DNA from: Limnohabitans radicicola
GTDB lineage: Bacteria; Pseudomonadota; Gammaproteobacteria; Burkholderiales; Burkholderiaceae_C
Assembly (NCBI RefSeq): GCF_014837235.1
Contig: NZ_JACYFT010000001.1
Location: forward strand, 1,129,688-1,193,687
Reading direction: 5' to 3'
DNA: 64,000 nucleotides
The position numbers and the translations under genes are program-made. This document shows positions 35,906 through 45,223 of this stretch, piece after piece. Under the pieces are notes generated by a model. That model worked only from the letters and a program-made list of their open reading frames with translations, had not been told where the DNA came from and made no database searches. Position 1 is the stretch's first letter. Each line of letters starts with the position of its first letter.

Positions 35906-37117
35906 TCAGGCCACAGCAGGTTTGGGCATGGCCGCTTCACGGATCGGCAGGTTCACCAGCGCCGCGCCCAGCGCCAGCGCCATGTCGGCGTACCACATCC
36001 ACGAATAGTCGCCCATGCGGGTGATCGCCAAACCGCCCAGCCATGCGCCCAAAAAGCCGCCGATCTGGTGCGACAGCAGCGTCATGCCAAACAACGTGGC
36101 CAGGTAGCGCGTGCCAAACAACTTGCCCACCAGCGTCGCCGTGGGCGGCACCGTGGCCAGCCAGGTGAACCCGAGGCCCGCCGCAAAGGCGTAGAACGTC
36201 CACTCGGTCTTGGGCAGCAGCAGGTAAGCGGCCACCAGTACAGCGCGCGAGCCGTACATCACGGCCAGCACGTACTTGCTGCGGTATTTGGTGACCGATG
36301 CACCAGCGTACAGACTGCCCGCGATGTTGGTCAGACCAATGATGGCCAGCGACCAGCTCGCCACCGAAGGCGGCAGGCCACACAGGTCCACCTCACCGGG
36401 CAAGTGGGTGACCAAAAATGCGATGTGAAAACCACAGGTGAAAAAGCCCAGGTGCAGCAAGCCGTAGCTGGGGTCACGGAACGCATCCTTGAGCGCCTGG
36501 CGCATGCCACCGTCGGGCGTGGCGCTGGCTTGGGGTGCCTGGGTGTTGGCGGTGAGCTTGCCCACCAGCGGCAAAGCGGCCAGGGTGATGAGCGCCATCG
36601 ACCACATGGCCCCCATCCAGCCCAGGGACTGGATCAGTTTTTGGGCAATGGGTGCAAACACAAACTGGCCAAATGACCCGCCTGCATTGATCACCCCCGA
36701 GGCGGTGCCACGCGATTCGGCCGGCATGCGCTGGGCCGCCGCACCGATCAAGACAGAAAAACTCGCCGCGCCCGAACCCGCCGCCGACAGCACGCCCAGT
36801 GTCAAGGCCAGGCCCCAGGTGCTGTTCATCAGAGGCGTGATCGCGGTGGCCACGGCCATCAGCACCACGCCACCCAACAGCACCGGACGGGGCCCAAAGC
36901 GGTCCGACAATGCGCCCGTCACCGGCTGCACCGCGCCCCAGAAGAATTGGCCAATCGCCATGGCCAAACTCAGGCTGGCAATGCCCAAACCGGTGGAGGT
37001 ATTGATCGGCCCCAGAAACAGGCCATTGGCCAGACGGATGCCATTGGTGATCATCAAGATGCCCGCTGCGGCGAGCGTGATGGCGACCACGCCAGGGTGT
37101 TGGAGGGAACGGAACAA
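35906..37117 (-). CDS. MFS transporter (OFA/monocarboxylate-like)
   Basis: A 403-residue major facilitator with twelve predicted helices. 'GIRLANGLFLGPINTSTGLGIASLSLAMAIGQFFWGAVQPVTGALSDRFGPRPVLLGG' includes the loop-2/3 signature and resembles carriers of small organic acids. Its stop lies four bases from the stop of the convergent aconitase-like gene. Another MFS gene lies upstream on the same strand. Substrate unknown; organic-acid uptake fits the surrounding catabolic genes. Confidence 0.87.
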   Translation of the reverse strand: MFRSLQHPGVVAITLAAAGILMITNGIRLANGLFLGPINTSTGLGIASLSLAMAIGQFFWGAVQPVTGALSDRFGPRPVLLGGVVLMAVATAITPLMNSTWGLALTLGVLSAAGSGAASFSVLIGAAAQRMPAESRGTASGVINAGGSFGQFVFAPIAQKLIQSLGWMGAMWSMALITLAALPLVGKLTANTQAPQASATPDGGMRQALKDAFRDPSYGLLHLGFFTCGFHIAFLVTHLPGEVDLCGLPPSVASWSLAIIGLTNIAGSLYAGASVTKYRSKYVLAVMYGSRAVLVAAYLLLPKTEWTFYAFAAGLGFTWLATVPPTATLVGKLFGTRYLATLFGMTLLSHQIGGFLGAWLGGLAITRMGDYSWMWYADMALALGAALVNLPIREAAMPKPAVA

Positions 37118-37190
37118 GGTGAGGCCTTCGTGAAAAAATTGTTGACGATGGTAGGGGAAATCCGTGAACCACGCTCAGCAGGCCGCCGGC

Positions 37191-38381
37191 TCAAGCCGTG
37201 GCTGTCTGACGCCTCTGACTCCACCACAACACCAGCGCACTGCAAGTGGCCACCCCCATGAGGGCCAGAAAGCCCGCACGGTAAGTGCCAAACACGGTCG
37301 AGAGCAAACCGAACACGGGCGGGCCGAGCACCACGCCCAAAAACGTGAACGCCAGCGTGCCGCCTGTGGCCAGGCTCGCCATGCCTTCGGGCGCACGGCG
37401 GGCCACTTCGGCCAGGTACACGCCGTTCCAGCCAATGGCCGAGGCACCGAAGACCACCAACACGAGGATCATCCAAAGCCGTGGCGCGTCGTCCGACAGC
37501 AGGGCGGTGGACAGCGCACCGCCCACCATCAAGCCCGCCAGCACAAAAAGCATGCGCCGTGCACCCAGCCAGCGGTCGGCCACAAAACCCCACAGAATGC
37601 GGCCACCGATGCCGCCCATCTGGGTCACCGACAGCAGCAGCCCGGCCAGCACCAGGCCAAAACGCAAATCGTCATGCAAGTAGGTCACCAGATAGGTGGT
37701 CAGTGACATCTGCACCATCGAAAACATGAACGAGCAAGCGGCCATGGTGGTGAGTGCCTTGTGCGCCAGTACCAAACGGATCGGCTGGATCAGGCTGCCC
37801 AGATGCACGCGGTGGCCTGCATCGCGGTCTTCGTCGAGTTCACGGCGCAGGGGCTGCGACACCAGAGCGCAGACCACGCAAACCGCCGCGACCGCCGTCA
37901 TGCTCAGCTGCCAACCCACCAGCAGCAGCAAGCTGGGCACCACGGCCCCCGCCAACATGCTGCCCACGGGCACGCCGGTTTGCTTGATCGAGAACACCAG
38001 CGACATCTGGTCTTTGGGCGTGGTGCGCGCCAGCAGGTGCGAGCTGGCGGGCGTGATCGGCCCGTAACCCAGGCCAATGCACACCGCCCCCAGCACCATC
38101 GCAGGCAGCCAGGGCACCATGCACAGCAAGAGGCCAATTGCGCACAGCAGCAAGCCCCACTGGCTCACACGGATGGCGCCCAGGCGCCGCACGGTGGCGC
38201 CGCCCAGCAAGCTGGCGGTCATGGCCCCCGCGTAGGTGATCGAAACGTACATCCCAACCAAGGCGGGCGAGACCTGGAGTGCCTCCGCCACCACTGGGGC
38301 CATGACGGGCAAGGTCAGCAAGGCCATGGACACCATGGCCTGGATCACCAGCGTGATCAGAAGCGGGAGCCAGGCGCTCAC
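37191..38381 (-). CDS. MFS transporter
   Basis: A 396-residue major facilitator, twelve helices. 'VGMYVSITYAGAMTASLLGGATVRRLGAIRVSQWGLLLCAIG' and 'RILWGFVADRWLGARRMLFVLAGLM' correspond to the family loop motifs in the two halves. Its start overlaps the stop of the upstream Bug receptor reading frame (ATGA), so it belongs to an operon running from the Bug receptor at 40975 through the carboxymuconolactone-decarboxylase-like gene and the frameshifted receptor. It shares little obvious sequence with the adjacent MFS protein, so tandem duplication is not evident. Confidence 0.87.
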   Translation of the reverse strand: MSAWLPLLITLVIQAMVSMALLTLPVMAPVVAEALQVSPALVGMYVSITYAGAMTASLLGGATVRRLGAIRVSQWGLLLCAIGLLLCMVPWLPAMVLGAVCIGLGYGPITPASSHLLARTTPKDQMSLVFSIKQTGVPVGSMLAGAVVPSLLLLVGWQLSMTAVAAVCVVCALVSQPLRRELDEDRDAGHRVHLGSLIQPIRLVLAHKALTTMAACSFMFSMVQMSLTTYLVTYLHDDLRFGLVLAGLLLSVTQMGGIGGRILWGFVADRWLGARRMLFVLAGLMVGGALSTALLSDDAPRLWMILVLVVFGASAIGWNGVYLAEVARRAPEGMASLATGGTLAFTFLGVVLGPPVFGLLSTVFGTYRAGFLALMGVATCSALVLWWSQRRQTATA

Positions 38382-39351
38382 TCTGGCTTGACACCTGCTT
38401 TGGTCAGCAAGCTCCCCAAGGTGTCGATTTCATGTTTGAGGTGGGCCCGCAAAGCATCAGGTCGGGCCAGATCGACACTCACGGCCGAGATGCCCATGCT
38501 CTCCAGACGCTGGCGCACCTCGGGGTCACCCACCGAGGCTTGCAGCGCCGCCGTGAGTTTGTCGAGCACCGGTTTGGGGGTGCCCTTGGGGGCGTAAAGG
38601 CCAAACGAGATGTTGATGTCAAAGCCCTGCACACCGGCTTCGGACATCGCCGGCATCTGGGGCAGCGAAGGCAAACGCGTCTTGCCTGCTGCGGCATAGG
38701 CCTTGATCTTGCCCGCCTTGATGGACGGCACCGTGCCCGAGGTCTGGTCGCACAGCAGGTCCACCTGTCCGCCCATCAGGTCGTTGAGCGCCGGACCTGT
38801 GCCCTTGTAGGGGATCTCGTTGAACTTCACGCCCAGCGTGCTCATCATCATGAGCGCGCACAGGTGCGAGGCCGAGCCCACACCCGCGTGGGCCAGGCTG
38901 ATTTTGGGGGCGTTGGCTTTCACATAGGCCACAAACTCGTTCAGGTCTTTCGACGGGAACTCGTTGGCGCCGCGATCAGCATCGGACCACTGGTGGCACG
39001 GCCAATTGGCTCGAAATCGTCCACTGGGTGGTAGGGCAAGTTTTTGTACATCACCATGTTTGTCGCGTGGCTCACATGGATCATGAGCAGTGTGTAGCCA
39101 TCGGGCTTGGCACGCGCCACTTTGGCCGTACCGATCGAGCCCGAAGCACCCGCGGTGTTGTCCACCACAATTTGCTGACCCAGCACCTTTTGCATGGCCC
39201 CGGCAAACACCCGCGTGATGGTGTCGCCCGGCCCGCCTGGGGCATAGGGCATGACCATGGTGATGGGCTTGCTTGGGAAATCCTGCGCAGCCACCTGAAA
39301 AGACAAGGCACAAGCGACAAAGGCAAGAAGGTGGGTGATCGGGGTTTTCAT
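38378..39351 (-). pseudogene. Bug family substrate-binding protein, frameshifted
   Basis: Two overlapping frames together make one Bug/TctC receptor of about 324 residues. The first starts at 39351 with a signal peptide (MKTPITHLLAFVACALSFQVAAQ) and runs through 'MVMPYAPGGPGDTITRVFAGAMQKVLGQQ' to 'GPMLIAA', then goes out of frame. The second resumes with 'NEFPSKDLNEFVAYVKANAP' and continues to the normal C terminus at 38378. The break lies near 38970 in GCGGCGCCAACG, where loss of one G from GCGGCGGCC would explain it. Everything else looks intact and flanking genes overlap it normally, so a sequencing or assembly error is as likely as a recent inactivation. Confidence 0.8.
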
Positions 39352-39365
39352 GAAAGGCTTTCGGT

Positions 39366-39968
39366 TCATTGGAGCAGGCGCTCTCGGATGTCGATCGGGT
39401 GCAGCACTTCGAGCGGCAAAGCGCCGCCATTCGGAATACCGACCTGGGTGGCATTGAGCAGCATGGACACCATCACATAGGTGCCCGACAGCACCGTCAG
39501 GTCCACCACCGCCTGCTCACCCATGGCGTCCACCGCTTTTTGCCACAGCGCATCGGGCACGCGGTGGTTGAGCGAGAGTTGCACACAGTAGTCGTACACC
39601 AGGGCCTCATCGGCCTGCATGCTGGTCGGGCGGCGGCAGGCACGCAGATCGTCCATCACGGCATCGGACAACCCCGCCTTGCGGGCAATGATTTCGTGCG
39701 CCCACCACTCGTACTGGGCGTTCGAGATGCGCGCCTGGATCAGGATGGCGAATTCGTTGAGCCGCTTGTTGACCGAAGTGCGAAAACGCAGGTAGTCCAG
39801 AAAATCAAAACAGCGCCGCGCCATCTCGGGACTGCGCAACAAGGCGTTGTAAGGGCCGCCCAGCGCCGCACTCGACACCTTGAGGATGTCATCGGCCAGG
39901 GGCCGGACTTCGGGCGCCAGCGATGCGTAGGTGAGTTGCGCCAAACGTTCAGGCAGAGGGTGTGTCAT
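39366..39968 (-). CDS. Carboxymuconolactone decarboxylase-like family protein
   Basis: A 200-residue protein of the carboxymuconolactone decarboxylase (AhpD-like) fold. 'GPYNALLRSPEMARRCFDFLDYLRFRTSVNKRLNEFAILI' and 'YEWWAHEIIARKAGLSD' are the typical helices. The CxxC pair of AhpD peroxidase-type members is absent, favouring a hydrolase/decarboxylase or unknown role. It overlaps the start of the frameshifted Bug receptor and follows another Bug receptor by 17 bases. Homologues often accompany Bug receptors in aromatic or carboxylate degradation clusters of Burkholderiales. Reaction unknown. Confidence 0.85.
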   Translation of the reverse strand: MTHPLPERLAQLTYASLAPEVRPLADDILKVSSAALGGPYNALLRSPEMARRCFDFLDYLRFRTSVNKRLNEFAILIQARISNAQYEWWAHEIIARKAGLSDAVMDDLRACRRPTSMQADEALVYDYCVQLSLNHRVPDALWQKAVDAMGEQAVVDLTVLSGTYVMVSMLLNATQVGIPNGGALPLEVLHPIDIRERLLQ

Positions 39969-39985
39969 GGCCAGCTCGCTCCGGT

Positions 39986-40975
39986 TCAGTCGATCTTGGC
40001 GCCCGAGTCCTTGACGATCTGCGCCCAGCGCACCAGATCGGACCGGACAATGGCCCCCAACTGCTCGCCCGTGCCCTTGAAAGGCTCACAGCCGAGTGTG
40101 GCCAGTTTGTCTTTGACATCGGCGCTGTCGAGCGCCTTGCCGATCTCGTCTTGCAACGCGGCCAGCACCGCTTTGGGCGTGCCCGCAGGTGCAAACAGGC
40201 CATACCAAGGCGTGGTGCCAAAGCCCTTGATGGTCTCGCCAATGGTGGGCACATCGGGCAACTGGGCCAGCCGCTTTTCATTGACCACGCCCAGCGCCTT
40301 GAGCTTGCCGGATTTGATGAAGGCGAGCGAGGATGGCGTGCTCTGCACCGACAGCGGCACCTGGCCACCCACCACATCGGCCGCGGCGGCGGCAGACGCT
40401 TTGTAGGGGATGTGGGTCAGCTGGATGCCCGTGGCTTTTTGCAGCATCTCGCCAATCAAGTGGTTGAGCGTGCCGTTGCCCGCCGAGGCGATCGAGAACT
40501 TGCCGGGCTGGCCTTTGGCCTGCTGCACCAGCTCGGCCACGTTGTTGCCCGGGAAGGACGGATGGGCCACCAGCACATAGCCCGCCTTGGCCACGGGGGC
40601 CACCGGATCGAAGTCCTTGACCGGGTCAAAGCCGGTTTTGGGGTAAAGCGCCGGATTGATGACCTGCGCGCTGTCGGCCGTGAGCATCAGGGTGTAGCCA
40701 TCGGGCCGGGTCTTGGCCGCGTAGGCGATGCCCACATTGCCGCCTGCGCCCGTGCGGTTCTCGACCACAAAGGACTGCCCGGTCTGCTCGCTGAGCTTTT
40801 GTGCCAGCACACGGGCAATCGCGTCGTTGGCCCCCCCGGCAGACTGCGGCACGACCAGGGTCACGGGTCGTGAGGGGTATTTGTCCTGCGCCTGAACAGC
40901 GGGCACCAGCGCCAGCACGCTGGTCAGCACGGCCAGCGCCGTGCGGCGGCGCATGAAACAAAAGGTGGTGTGCAT
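39986..40975 (-). CDS. Bug family tripartite tricarboxylate transporter substrate-binding protein
   Basis: A 329-residue periplasmic receptor. ATG 40975 has a strong GAGGAGA ribosome-binding site; the ORF-track start lies 114 residues upstream inside the divergent argE gene and is not real. A signal peptide (MRRRTALAVLTSVLALVPAVQA after a short lead) is followed by the Bug landmarks 'VTLVVPQSAGGANDAIARVLAQKL', 'VENRTGAGGNVGIAYAAK' and 'DVPTIGETIKGFGTTPWYGL'. It heads the operon with the carboxymuconolactone-decarboxylase-like gene, the frameshifted receptor and an MFS carrier. Ligand unknown; the fold normally binds a carboxylate. Confidence 0.92.
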   Translation of the reverse strand: MHTTFCFMRRRTALAVLTSVLALVPAVQAQDKYPSRPVTLVVPQSAGGANDAIARVLAQKLSEQTGQSFVVENRTGAGGNVGIAYAAKTRPDGYTLMLTADSAQVINPALYPKTGFDPVKDFDPVAPVAKAGYVLVAHPSFPGNNVAELVQQAKGQPGKFSIASAGNGTLNHLIGEMLQKATGIQLTHIPYKASAAAAADVVGGQVPLSVQSTPSSLAFIKSGKLKALGVVNEKRLAQLPDVPTIGETIKGFGTTPWYGLFAPAGTPKAVLAALQDEIGKALDSADVKDKLATLGCEPFKGTGEQLGAIVRSDLVRWAQIVKDSGAKID

Positions 40976-41051
40976 CTGTGTCTCCTCATTGGCCCTTGGC
41001 TGCGCCTGCGAGATGCTCCCTCGGGCACGGCTGGCCATGATAGGCGGCAAG

Positions 41052-41075
41052 CCCGCATGACCCCAGTAATGCGGG
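41052..41075. promoter_or_regulatory. Inverted repeat between the Bug operon and argE
   Basis: CCCGCAT-N10-ATGCGGG lies in the 181-base divergent spacer, with a second small palindrome CCCTTG-G-CAAGGG at 41093-41105. Either could be an operator for a regulator not encoded here. No consensus promoter was evident. Confidence 0.3.
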
Positions 41076-41156
41076 TGACAGGCCCATCCCCGCCCTTGGC
41101 AAGGGGAGAAATGCGCGCAGGTATGATGGTTTTTTTCGATTCTGGAGCCCCATTCC

Positions 41157-42377
41157 ATGAACGCACCGACCCCCCATTCGGCACTCGCCCCCGTCCAGGC
41201 CAGCGACCTGGCAGCCCTGCCCTTGATTGAAAAGTGGATTTCGTTCGCCACCGTCTCACGTGACAGCAATCTGGCTTTGCTCGACTGGACCGAGGCGTAC
41301 CTGAACGACCTGGGCATCCAGTGCAGCCGAACCTACGACGACAGCGGCAAAAAGGCCAACCTCTGGGCCACTTTGCCTGCGCATGACGGTGAAACCAAGG
41401 TCGGCGGCATCGTGCTGTCGGGCCACACCGACGTGGTGCCGGTCGACGGTCAGCCATGGAACACCGACCCGTTCCAGGTCACCGTCATCGGCGACAAGAT
41501 GTACGGCCGTGGCGTGACCGACATGAAGAGCTTTGGTGCCACCGCCCTGATGATGGTGCCCGAACTGCTCAAGCGCCAACTCAAACGCCCGGTGCACCTG
41601 GCCTTCAGCTACGACGAGGAAGTCGGCTGCATCGGCGTGCGCCGCATGATCGCCGACATGGTGGCACAAGGCTTCAAACCTGCGGGCTGCATCGTGGGTG
41701 AGCCCACGGGCATGCAGGTGGTGATCGCGCACAAGGGCAAGCACGCCTACAAGACCACCGTGCACGGTTTTGAGGCGCATTCCTCGCTCACACCACTGGG
41801 CGTGAACGCGGTCGAAATCGCTTGCGAATTTGTGGCCAAGCTCAAGTCCATGCACCGCACCCTGGCGGCCAACGGTCCCTTCGATCCGATCTACGACGTG
41901 CCGCACACCACGGTGCACACGGGCGTGATCGCCGGGGGCACGGCACTCAACATCATCCCGCGTGAATGCGAAGTAACCTGGGAAATCCGCCACCACCACA
42001 TGAACAGCCCCGAAGACCTGTTCGCCCAGGCCAAAGACTTTGCCGACAGCCTGGTGCCCGCCATGCAGGCCGTGGCCCCTGGCACGGGCATCACACACGA
42101 GCTCAAATCGGTGCTGCCCGGCTTTGCCACCGAGGCCGACAGCGAGATCGCACAGTTGTGCTTTCACTGCGCCGATGTCGACCCTCAAAGCGGCGCAGGC
42201 AAGGTGTCTTTCGGCACGGAAGCTGCTTTGTTCCACCAGGCGGGTGTGCCCACCATCGTGTGTGGCCCCGGCCACATCGCCCAAGCGCACCAACCCAATG
42301 AGTGGGTGACGCTGGAGCAACTGGCCTGGTGCGAGCGCTTCATGCGCCGCCTGGCCGATCAACTGTGTGTGAACTGA
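41157..42377 (+). CDS. argE: Acetylornithine deacetylase (ArgE, M20 family)
   Basis: A 406-residue zinc peptidase-family deacetylase, of the normal length for ArgE. Metal ligands and catalytic residues appear in order: 'VLSGHTDVVPVDG' (His, Asp), 'GRGVTDMKSFGA' (Asp), 'SYDEEVGCIGVR' (Glu-Glu), 'FGTEAALFHQAGVPTIVCGPG' and a final His in 'AQAHQPNEW'. ArgE removes the acetyl group of N-acetylornithine in arginine synthesis; related M20 enzymes act on other acylated amino acids, so a catabolic role is possible in this Bug-rich setting. It is followed by a Bug receptor gene 19 bases later. Confidence 0.9.
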   Translation: MNAPTPHSALAPVQASDLAALPLIEKWISFATVSRDSNLALLDWTEAYLNDLGIQCSRTYDDSGKKANLWATLPAHDGETKVGGIVLSGHTDVVPVDGQPWNTDPFQVTVIGDKMYGRGVTDMKSFGATALMMVPELLKRQLKRPVHLAFSYDEEVGCIGVRRMIADMVAQGFKPAGCIVGEPTGMQVVIAHKGKHAYKTTVHGFEAHSSLTPLGVNAVEIACEFVAKLKSMHRTLAANGPFDPIYDVPHTTVHTGVIAGGTALNIIPRECEVTWEIRHHHMNSPEDLFAQAKDFADSLVPAMQAVAPGTGITHELKSVLPGFATEADSEIAQLCFHCADVDPQSGAGKVSFGTEAALFHQAGVPTIVCGPGHIAQAHQPNEWVTLEQLAWCERFMRRLADQLCVN

Positions 42378-42396
42378 ACCCTGAAAGGACATCGAC

Positions 42397-43365
42397 ATGA
42401 TGCAACGCCGTGAACTGATCGCCTCCAGCCTGGGCGCCGCCCTGCTGTCTGCCTTTGACCTGGCCCGCGCCCAGTCGTCCAAAACAGTGCGCATCGTCGT
42501 GCCTTTTGCGGCAGGTGGCGTGCAGGACATCCTGGCCCGCGCACTGTCCAACGAATTGGGTGCCGCCCTGGGTCAAACCGTGATCGTCGAGAACAAGGCG
42601 GGTGCCGGCGGCACCATCGGGACGGGCTTTGTGGCACGCGCCGAAGCCGATGGCACGGTCATGGTGGCCGCCGCCGTGAGCCACAACATCGCAGGTTCGC
42701 TCTACAACAAACTGAGCTACGACCCCCAGAAAGACTTCACGCCCTACGCCCACATCGGGCACGCCAGCTACGTGATGATGGTCCACCCGGACGTGCCCGC
42801 CAAAACGGCCGCCGAGTTCATCCGGTACGCCAAAGCCAACCCCGGCAAAATGAACTACGCCTCGGCCGGTGTGGGCAGCGCAACACACCTGGCCATGGCC
42901 TACTTCTGCGGACTGGCCAACATCGACATGGTGCATGTGCCGCTCAAGGCCACGGGCGAAGCCATCAACGAAGTCATTTCGGGACGGGCCCAGGCCGTCA
43001 TTGCCGCGAGCATCGGCGCGCTGGCCTTCGCCAAGGACAGCCGTCTGCGCCTGCTGGGTGTGACCTCGCCCAAGCGCAGCAAATACCTGCCCGATCTGCC
43101 GCCCCTGGCCGACAGCGGCCTGCCCGGTTACCAGTTCGATTCGTGGTTTGGCTTTGTGGGGCCCGCCGCAACACCTCCTGCACAGGCCGACCGCATCAAC
43201 GCTGCCGTGGGCAAACTGCTCAAGGACCCGGCCATCCTCGAGCGCCTGGACAAGCAGGGCATCGAGCCCCAGGCCATGAGCAATGCGGACTTTGGCAAAC
43301 TCCTGGCCGCCGACTACGTGCGCATGGCCGCCGTGGTCAAGGCAGCAGGCACCAAACTGGATTGA
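42397..43365 (+). CDS. Bug family tripartite tricarboxylate transporter substrate-binding protein
   Basis: A 322-residue periplasmic receptor with an AAAGGA ribosome-binding site. A signal (MMQRRELIASSLGAALLSAFDLARAQ, twin-arginine-like 'QRRELI') precedes the Bug fold: 'VRIVVPFAAGGVQDILARALSNEL', 'VENKAGAGGTIGTGFVAR' and 'LPPLADSGLPGYQFDSWFG'. It follows argE by 19 bases and may be co-transcribed, hinting that the M20 enzyme acts on an imported compound. Ligand unknown. It is the fourth Bug-type receptor frame in 14 kb. Confidence 0.92.
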   Translation: MMQRRELIASSLGAALLSAFDLARAQSSKTVRIVVPFAAGGVQDILARALSNELGAALGQTVIVENKAGAGGTIGTGFVARAEADGTVMVAAAVSHNIAGSLYNKLSYDPQKDFTPYAHIGHASYVMMVHPDVPAKTAAEFIRYAKANPGKMNYASAGVGSATHLAMAYFCGLANIDMVHVPLKATGEAINEVISGRAQAVIAASIGALAFAKDSRLRLLGVTSPKRSKYLPDLPPLADSGLPGYQFDSWFGFVGPAATPPAQADRINAAVGKLLKDPAILERLDKQGIEPQAMSNADFGKLLAADYVRMAAVVKAAGTKLD

Positions 43366-43462
43366 GGTGCCGAATATCAGCGGTCTGTGAACCAAACCAC
43401 TGAGGGTCTCTCGTCAGGTGCGCATGCTCCATGTCTGCGTCCACACACGAAAGGGGCACCAG

Positions 43463-43696
43463 ATGCACGGGAATTTTTTCACCATGACCGACCTGTTTGA
43501 GCAGCTGGGCCTGCCCTCAGACGCCGAGGCCATCGAACAGTTCATCCGTCAGCATCGGGGCGTCTGCCGTCAGCACACCCTGGTGGCCGCACCGCTGTGG
43601 AACGACAGCCAGCGGCACTTCCTGAAAGAGGCGATCGCCCAGGATTCGGACTGGGCCATCGTGGCCGAAAGGCTGACCGGTCTGCTCAGCCAGTGA
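43463..43696 (+). CDS. DUF2789 family small protein
   Basis: A 77-residue cytoplasmic protein. ATG 43463 with AAGGGG upstream is chosen over the ORF-track start 15 residues earlier. 'FTMTDLFEQLGLPSDAEAIEQFIRQHRG' and 'LWNDSQRHFLKEAIAQDSDWAIVAERL' match the DUF2789 pattern of short helical proteins. No catalytic residues are evident and no function is known to me. It converges with the DAHP synthase gene, with three bases between stops. Confidence 0.82.
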   Translation: MHGNFFTMTDLFEQLGLPSDAEAIEQFIRQHRGVCRQHTLVAAPLWNDSQRHFLKEAIAQDSDWAIVAERLTGLLSQ

Positions 43697-43699
43697 GCC

Positions 43700-44773
43700 T
43701 CAGCGCCGGGCGCGGCGCTGCTGCACCGCGTTGGCCAGCGCGTCGAGCACAGGCACGGTCTGCTCGAAGCTGATGCAGGCATCGGTGATCGACACGCCGT
43801 GCTGCAGCGGCACACCGGGTTTTTGGTCCTGACGGCCTTCGTTCAGGTGGCTCTCGACCATCAGGCCCATGATGCGGGTGTCACCTGCGGCGATTTGCCC
43901 GGCCACATCGTGTGCGACTTCAATCTGCTTTTGGTGCTGCTTGCTGCTGTTGGCGTGCGACACATCGACCATGACCTGCGGTGCCAGGCCTGAGGCCTGC
44001 AGCGCTTTGCAGGCCGCGTCCACATCGGCGGCCGAGTAGTTGGGCTGCTTGCCGCCACGCAGGATGATGTGCACGTCCTGGTTTCCACGTGTTTCGAAAA
44101 TCGCGGCCTGGCCCATCTTGGTCATGCCCATGAAGGCGTGCGGGGCTTTGGACGCCACCACCGCATCGGCCGCGACTTTGACGCCACCGTCGGTGCCGTT
44201 CTTGAAGCCCACCGGACACGACAGGCCGCTGGCGAGCTGGCGGTGGCTCTGGCTTTCGGTGGTGCGTGCACCAATCGCGCCCCAGGTCACCAGGTCACTG
44301 ATGTACTGTGGGCTGAGCAGATCGAGGAACTCGGTCGCCACAGGCAGGCCCAGGCCAATGATGTCGAGCAACAATTTGCGCGCCATCTCCAGCCCCTCGT
44401 TCATGGCAAAGCTGCCGTCCAGGTGCGGGTCATTGATGTAGCCCTTCCAGCCCACGGTGGTGCGCGGTTTTTCAAAGTACACACGCATCACCACAATCAA
44501 GTCTTGGGCGTGCTTGTCGGCTTCGACCTTGAGGCGGCGGGCGTAGTCGATGGCCTGGTCGTGGTCATGGATGGAGCACGGCCCCACCACCACCACGAGG
44601 CGGTCGTCCTGGCCTTGCAGCACATGAGAAATGTCCTGACGGGATTGCTCCACCAGCGCCAGGTGCTGCGGCGATGCGGGCCAGCGCTCTTCGAGCAGCG
44701 CGGGTGTCATCAAGGGGCGCACCGAAGCAATGCGGGTGTCGTCGATGCGGGTTTTGTCTTGGGTGGAGAGCAT
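43700..44773 (-). CDS. aroG: 3-Deoxy-7-phosphoheptulonate (DAHP) synthase, class I
   Basis: A 357-residue class I (AroFGH) enzyme joining phosphoenolpyruvate and erythrose 4-phosphate, the first step of aromatic amino-acid synthesis. 'VVVGPCSIHDHDQAIDYARRL', 'MRVYFEKPRTTVGWKGYINDP', 'GARTTESQSHRQLASGLSCPVGFKNGTDG' and 'VMVDVSHANSSKQH' include the PEP and metal-binding residues (Cys, His, Glu, Asp). The N-terminal extension typical of feedback-regulated enzymes is present. Whether it is the Phe-, Tyr- or Trp-sensitive form cannot be decided, so the symbol is used loosely. It is monocistronic; a TCACCGGTGA palindrome lies just upstream of the start (44780-44789). Confidence 0.94.
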   Translation of the reverse strand: MLSTQDKTRIDDTRIASVRPLMTPALLEERWPASPQHLALVEQSRQDISHVLQGQDDRLVVVVGPCSIHDHDQAIDYARRLKVEADKHAQDLIVVMRVYFEKPRTTVGWKGYINDPHLDGSFAMNEGLEMARKLLLDIIGLGLPVATEFLDLLSPQYISDLVTWGAIGARTTESQSHRQLASGLSCPVGFKNGTDGGVKVAADAVVASKAPHAFMGMTKMGQAAIFETRGNQDVHIILRGGKQPNYSAADVDAACKALQASGLAPQVMVDVSHANSSKQHQKQIEVAHDVAGQIAAGDTRIMGLMVESHLNEGRQDQKPGVPLQHGVSITDACISFEQTVPVLDALANAVQQRRARR

Positions 44774-44806
44774 GAAAAATCACCGGTGAAATTGCGGTGA
44801 GTTTAA

Positions 44807-44826
44807 AGGCTGCCTTGTGACAGCCT
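44807..44826 (-). terminator. Weak hairpin after the AtuA-like operon
   Basis: AGGCTG-N8-CAGCCT lies 17 bases beyond the stop of the AtuA-like small subunit and upstream of aroG. On the minus strand it runs into TTTAAA rather than a full T tract, so termination would be inefficient and some readthrough into aroG is possible. Confidence 0.35.
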
Positions 44827-44842
44827 GAGGACACAAGCCAAG

Positions 44843-45223
44843 TCAGAGCGCTTGCTGCGCGTCCAAAGCGGCCCGCACGGCCGCATCGCCTGCGGCGTCT
44901 TCGACCTCGATCTCCATGCGCAGCAGCAGCGCGCCGAAGGTCTTGCCCAGGTTGTCGCTGCGCAGGCTCGACGCCGCACCGCCGCCCAGGGCGTCGTTCA
45001 GCACCCACTTGATCGCCAAAATGCGCGGCAACTCATAGCGCTCCACCGCTTCAGCGCCAGGCTGCTGCATCACATGCGCAAAGTGCGCAGCCACGCGCTC
45101 AGACGTGACGTATTTTTGGAGCAAGGCATAACCCAAGGGCTCCCAGGCGAACAAGCCGATATCGGCCCGGTTGGCCTTGTCGCCACTGCGGGCGTGGGCG
45201 ATGTGCGCCAGACGCAGTTTCAT
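44843..45223 (-). CDS. AtuA-like ferredoxin-fold domain protein
   Basis: A 126-residue protein matching the small C-terminal domain that accompanies AtuA/DUF1446 proteins. 'LAHIAHARSGDKANRADIGLFAW' is the diagnostic opening, and 'ALGGGAASSLRSDNLGKTFGALLLRMEIEV' the end. The ORF track extends 249 residues upstream, but that part is a shadow of the AtuA gene. ATG 45223 overlaps the AtuA stop (ATGA). In some genomes the two are fused; here they are separate chains likely to act as a complex. Confidence 0.88.
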   Translation of the reverse strand: MKLRLAHIAHARSGDKANRADIGLFAWEPLGYALLQKYVTSERVAAHFAHVMQQPGAEAVERYELPRILAIKWVLNDALGGGAASSLRSDNLGKTFGALLLRMEIEVEDAAGDAAVRAALDAQQAL

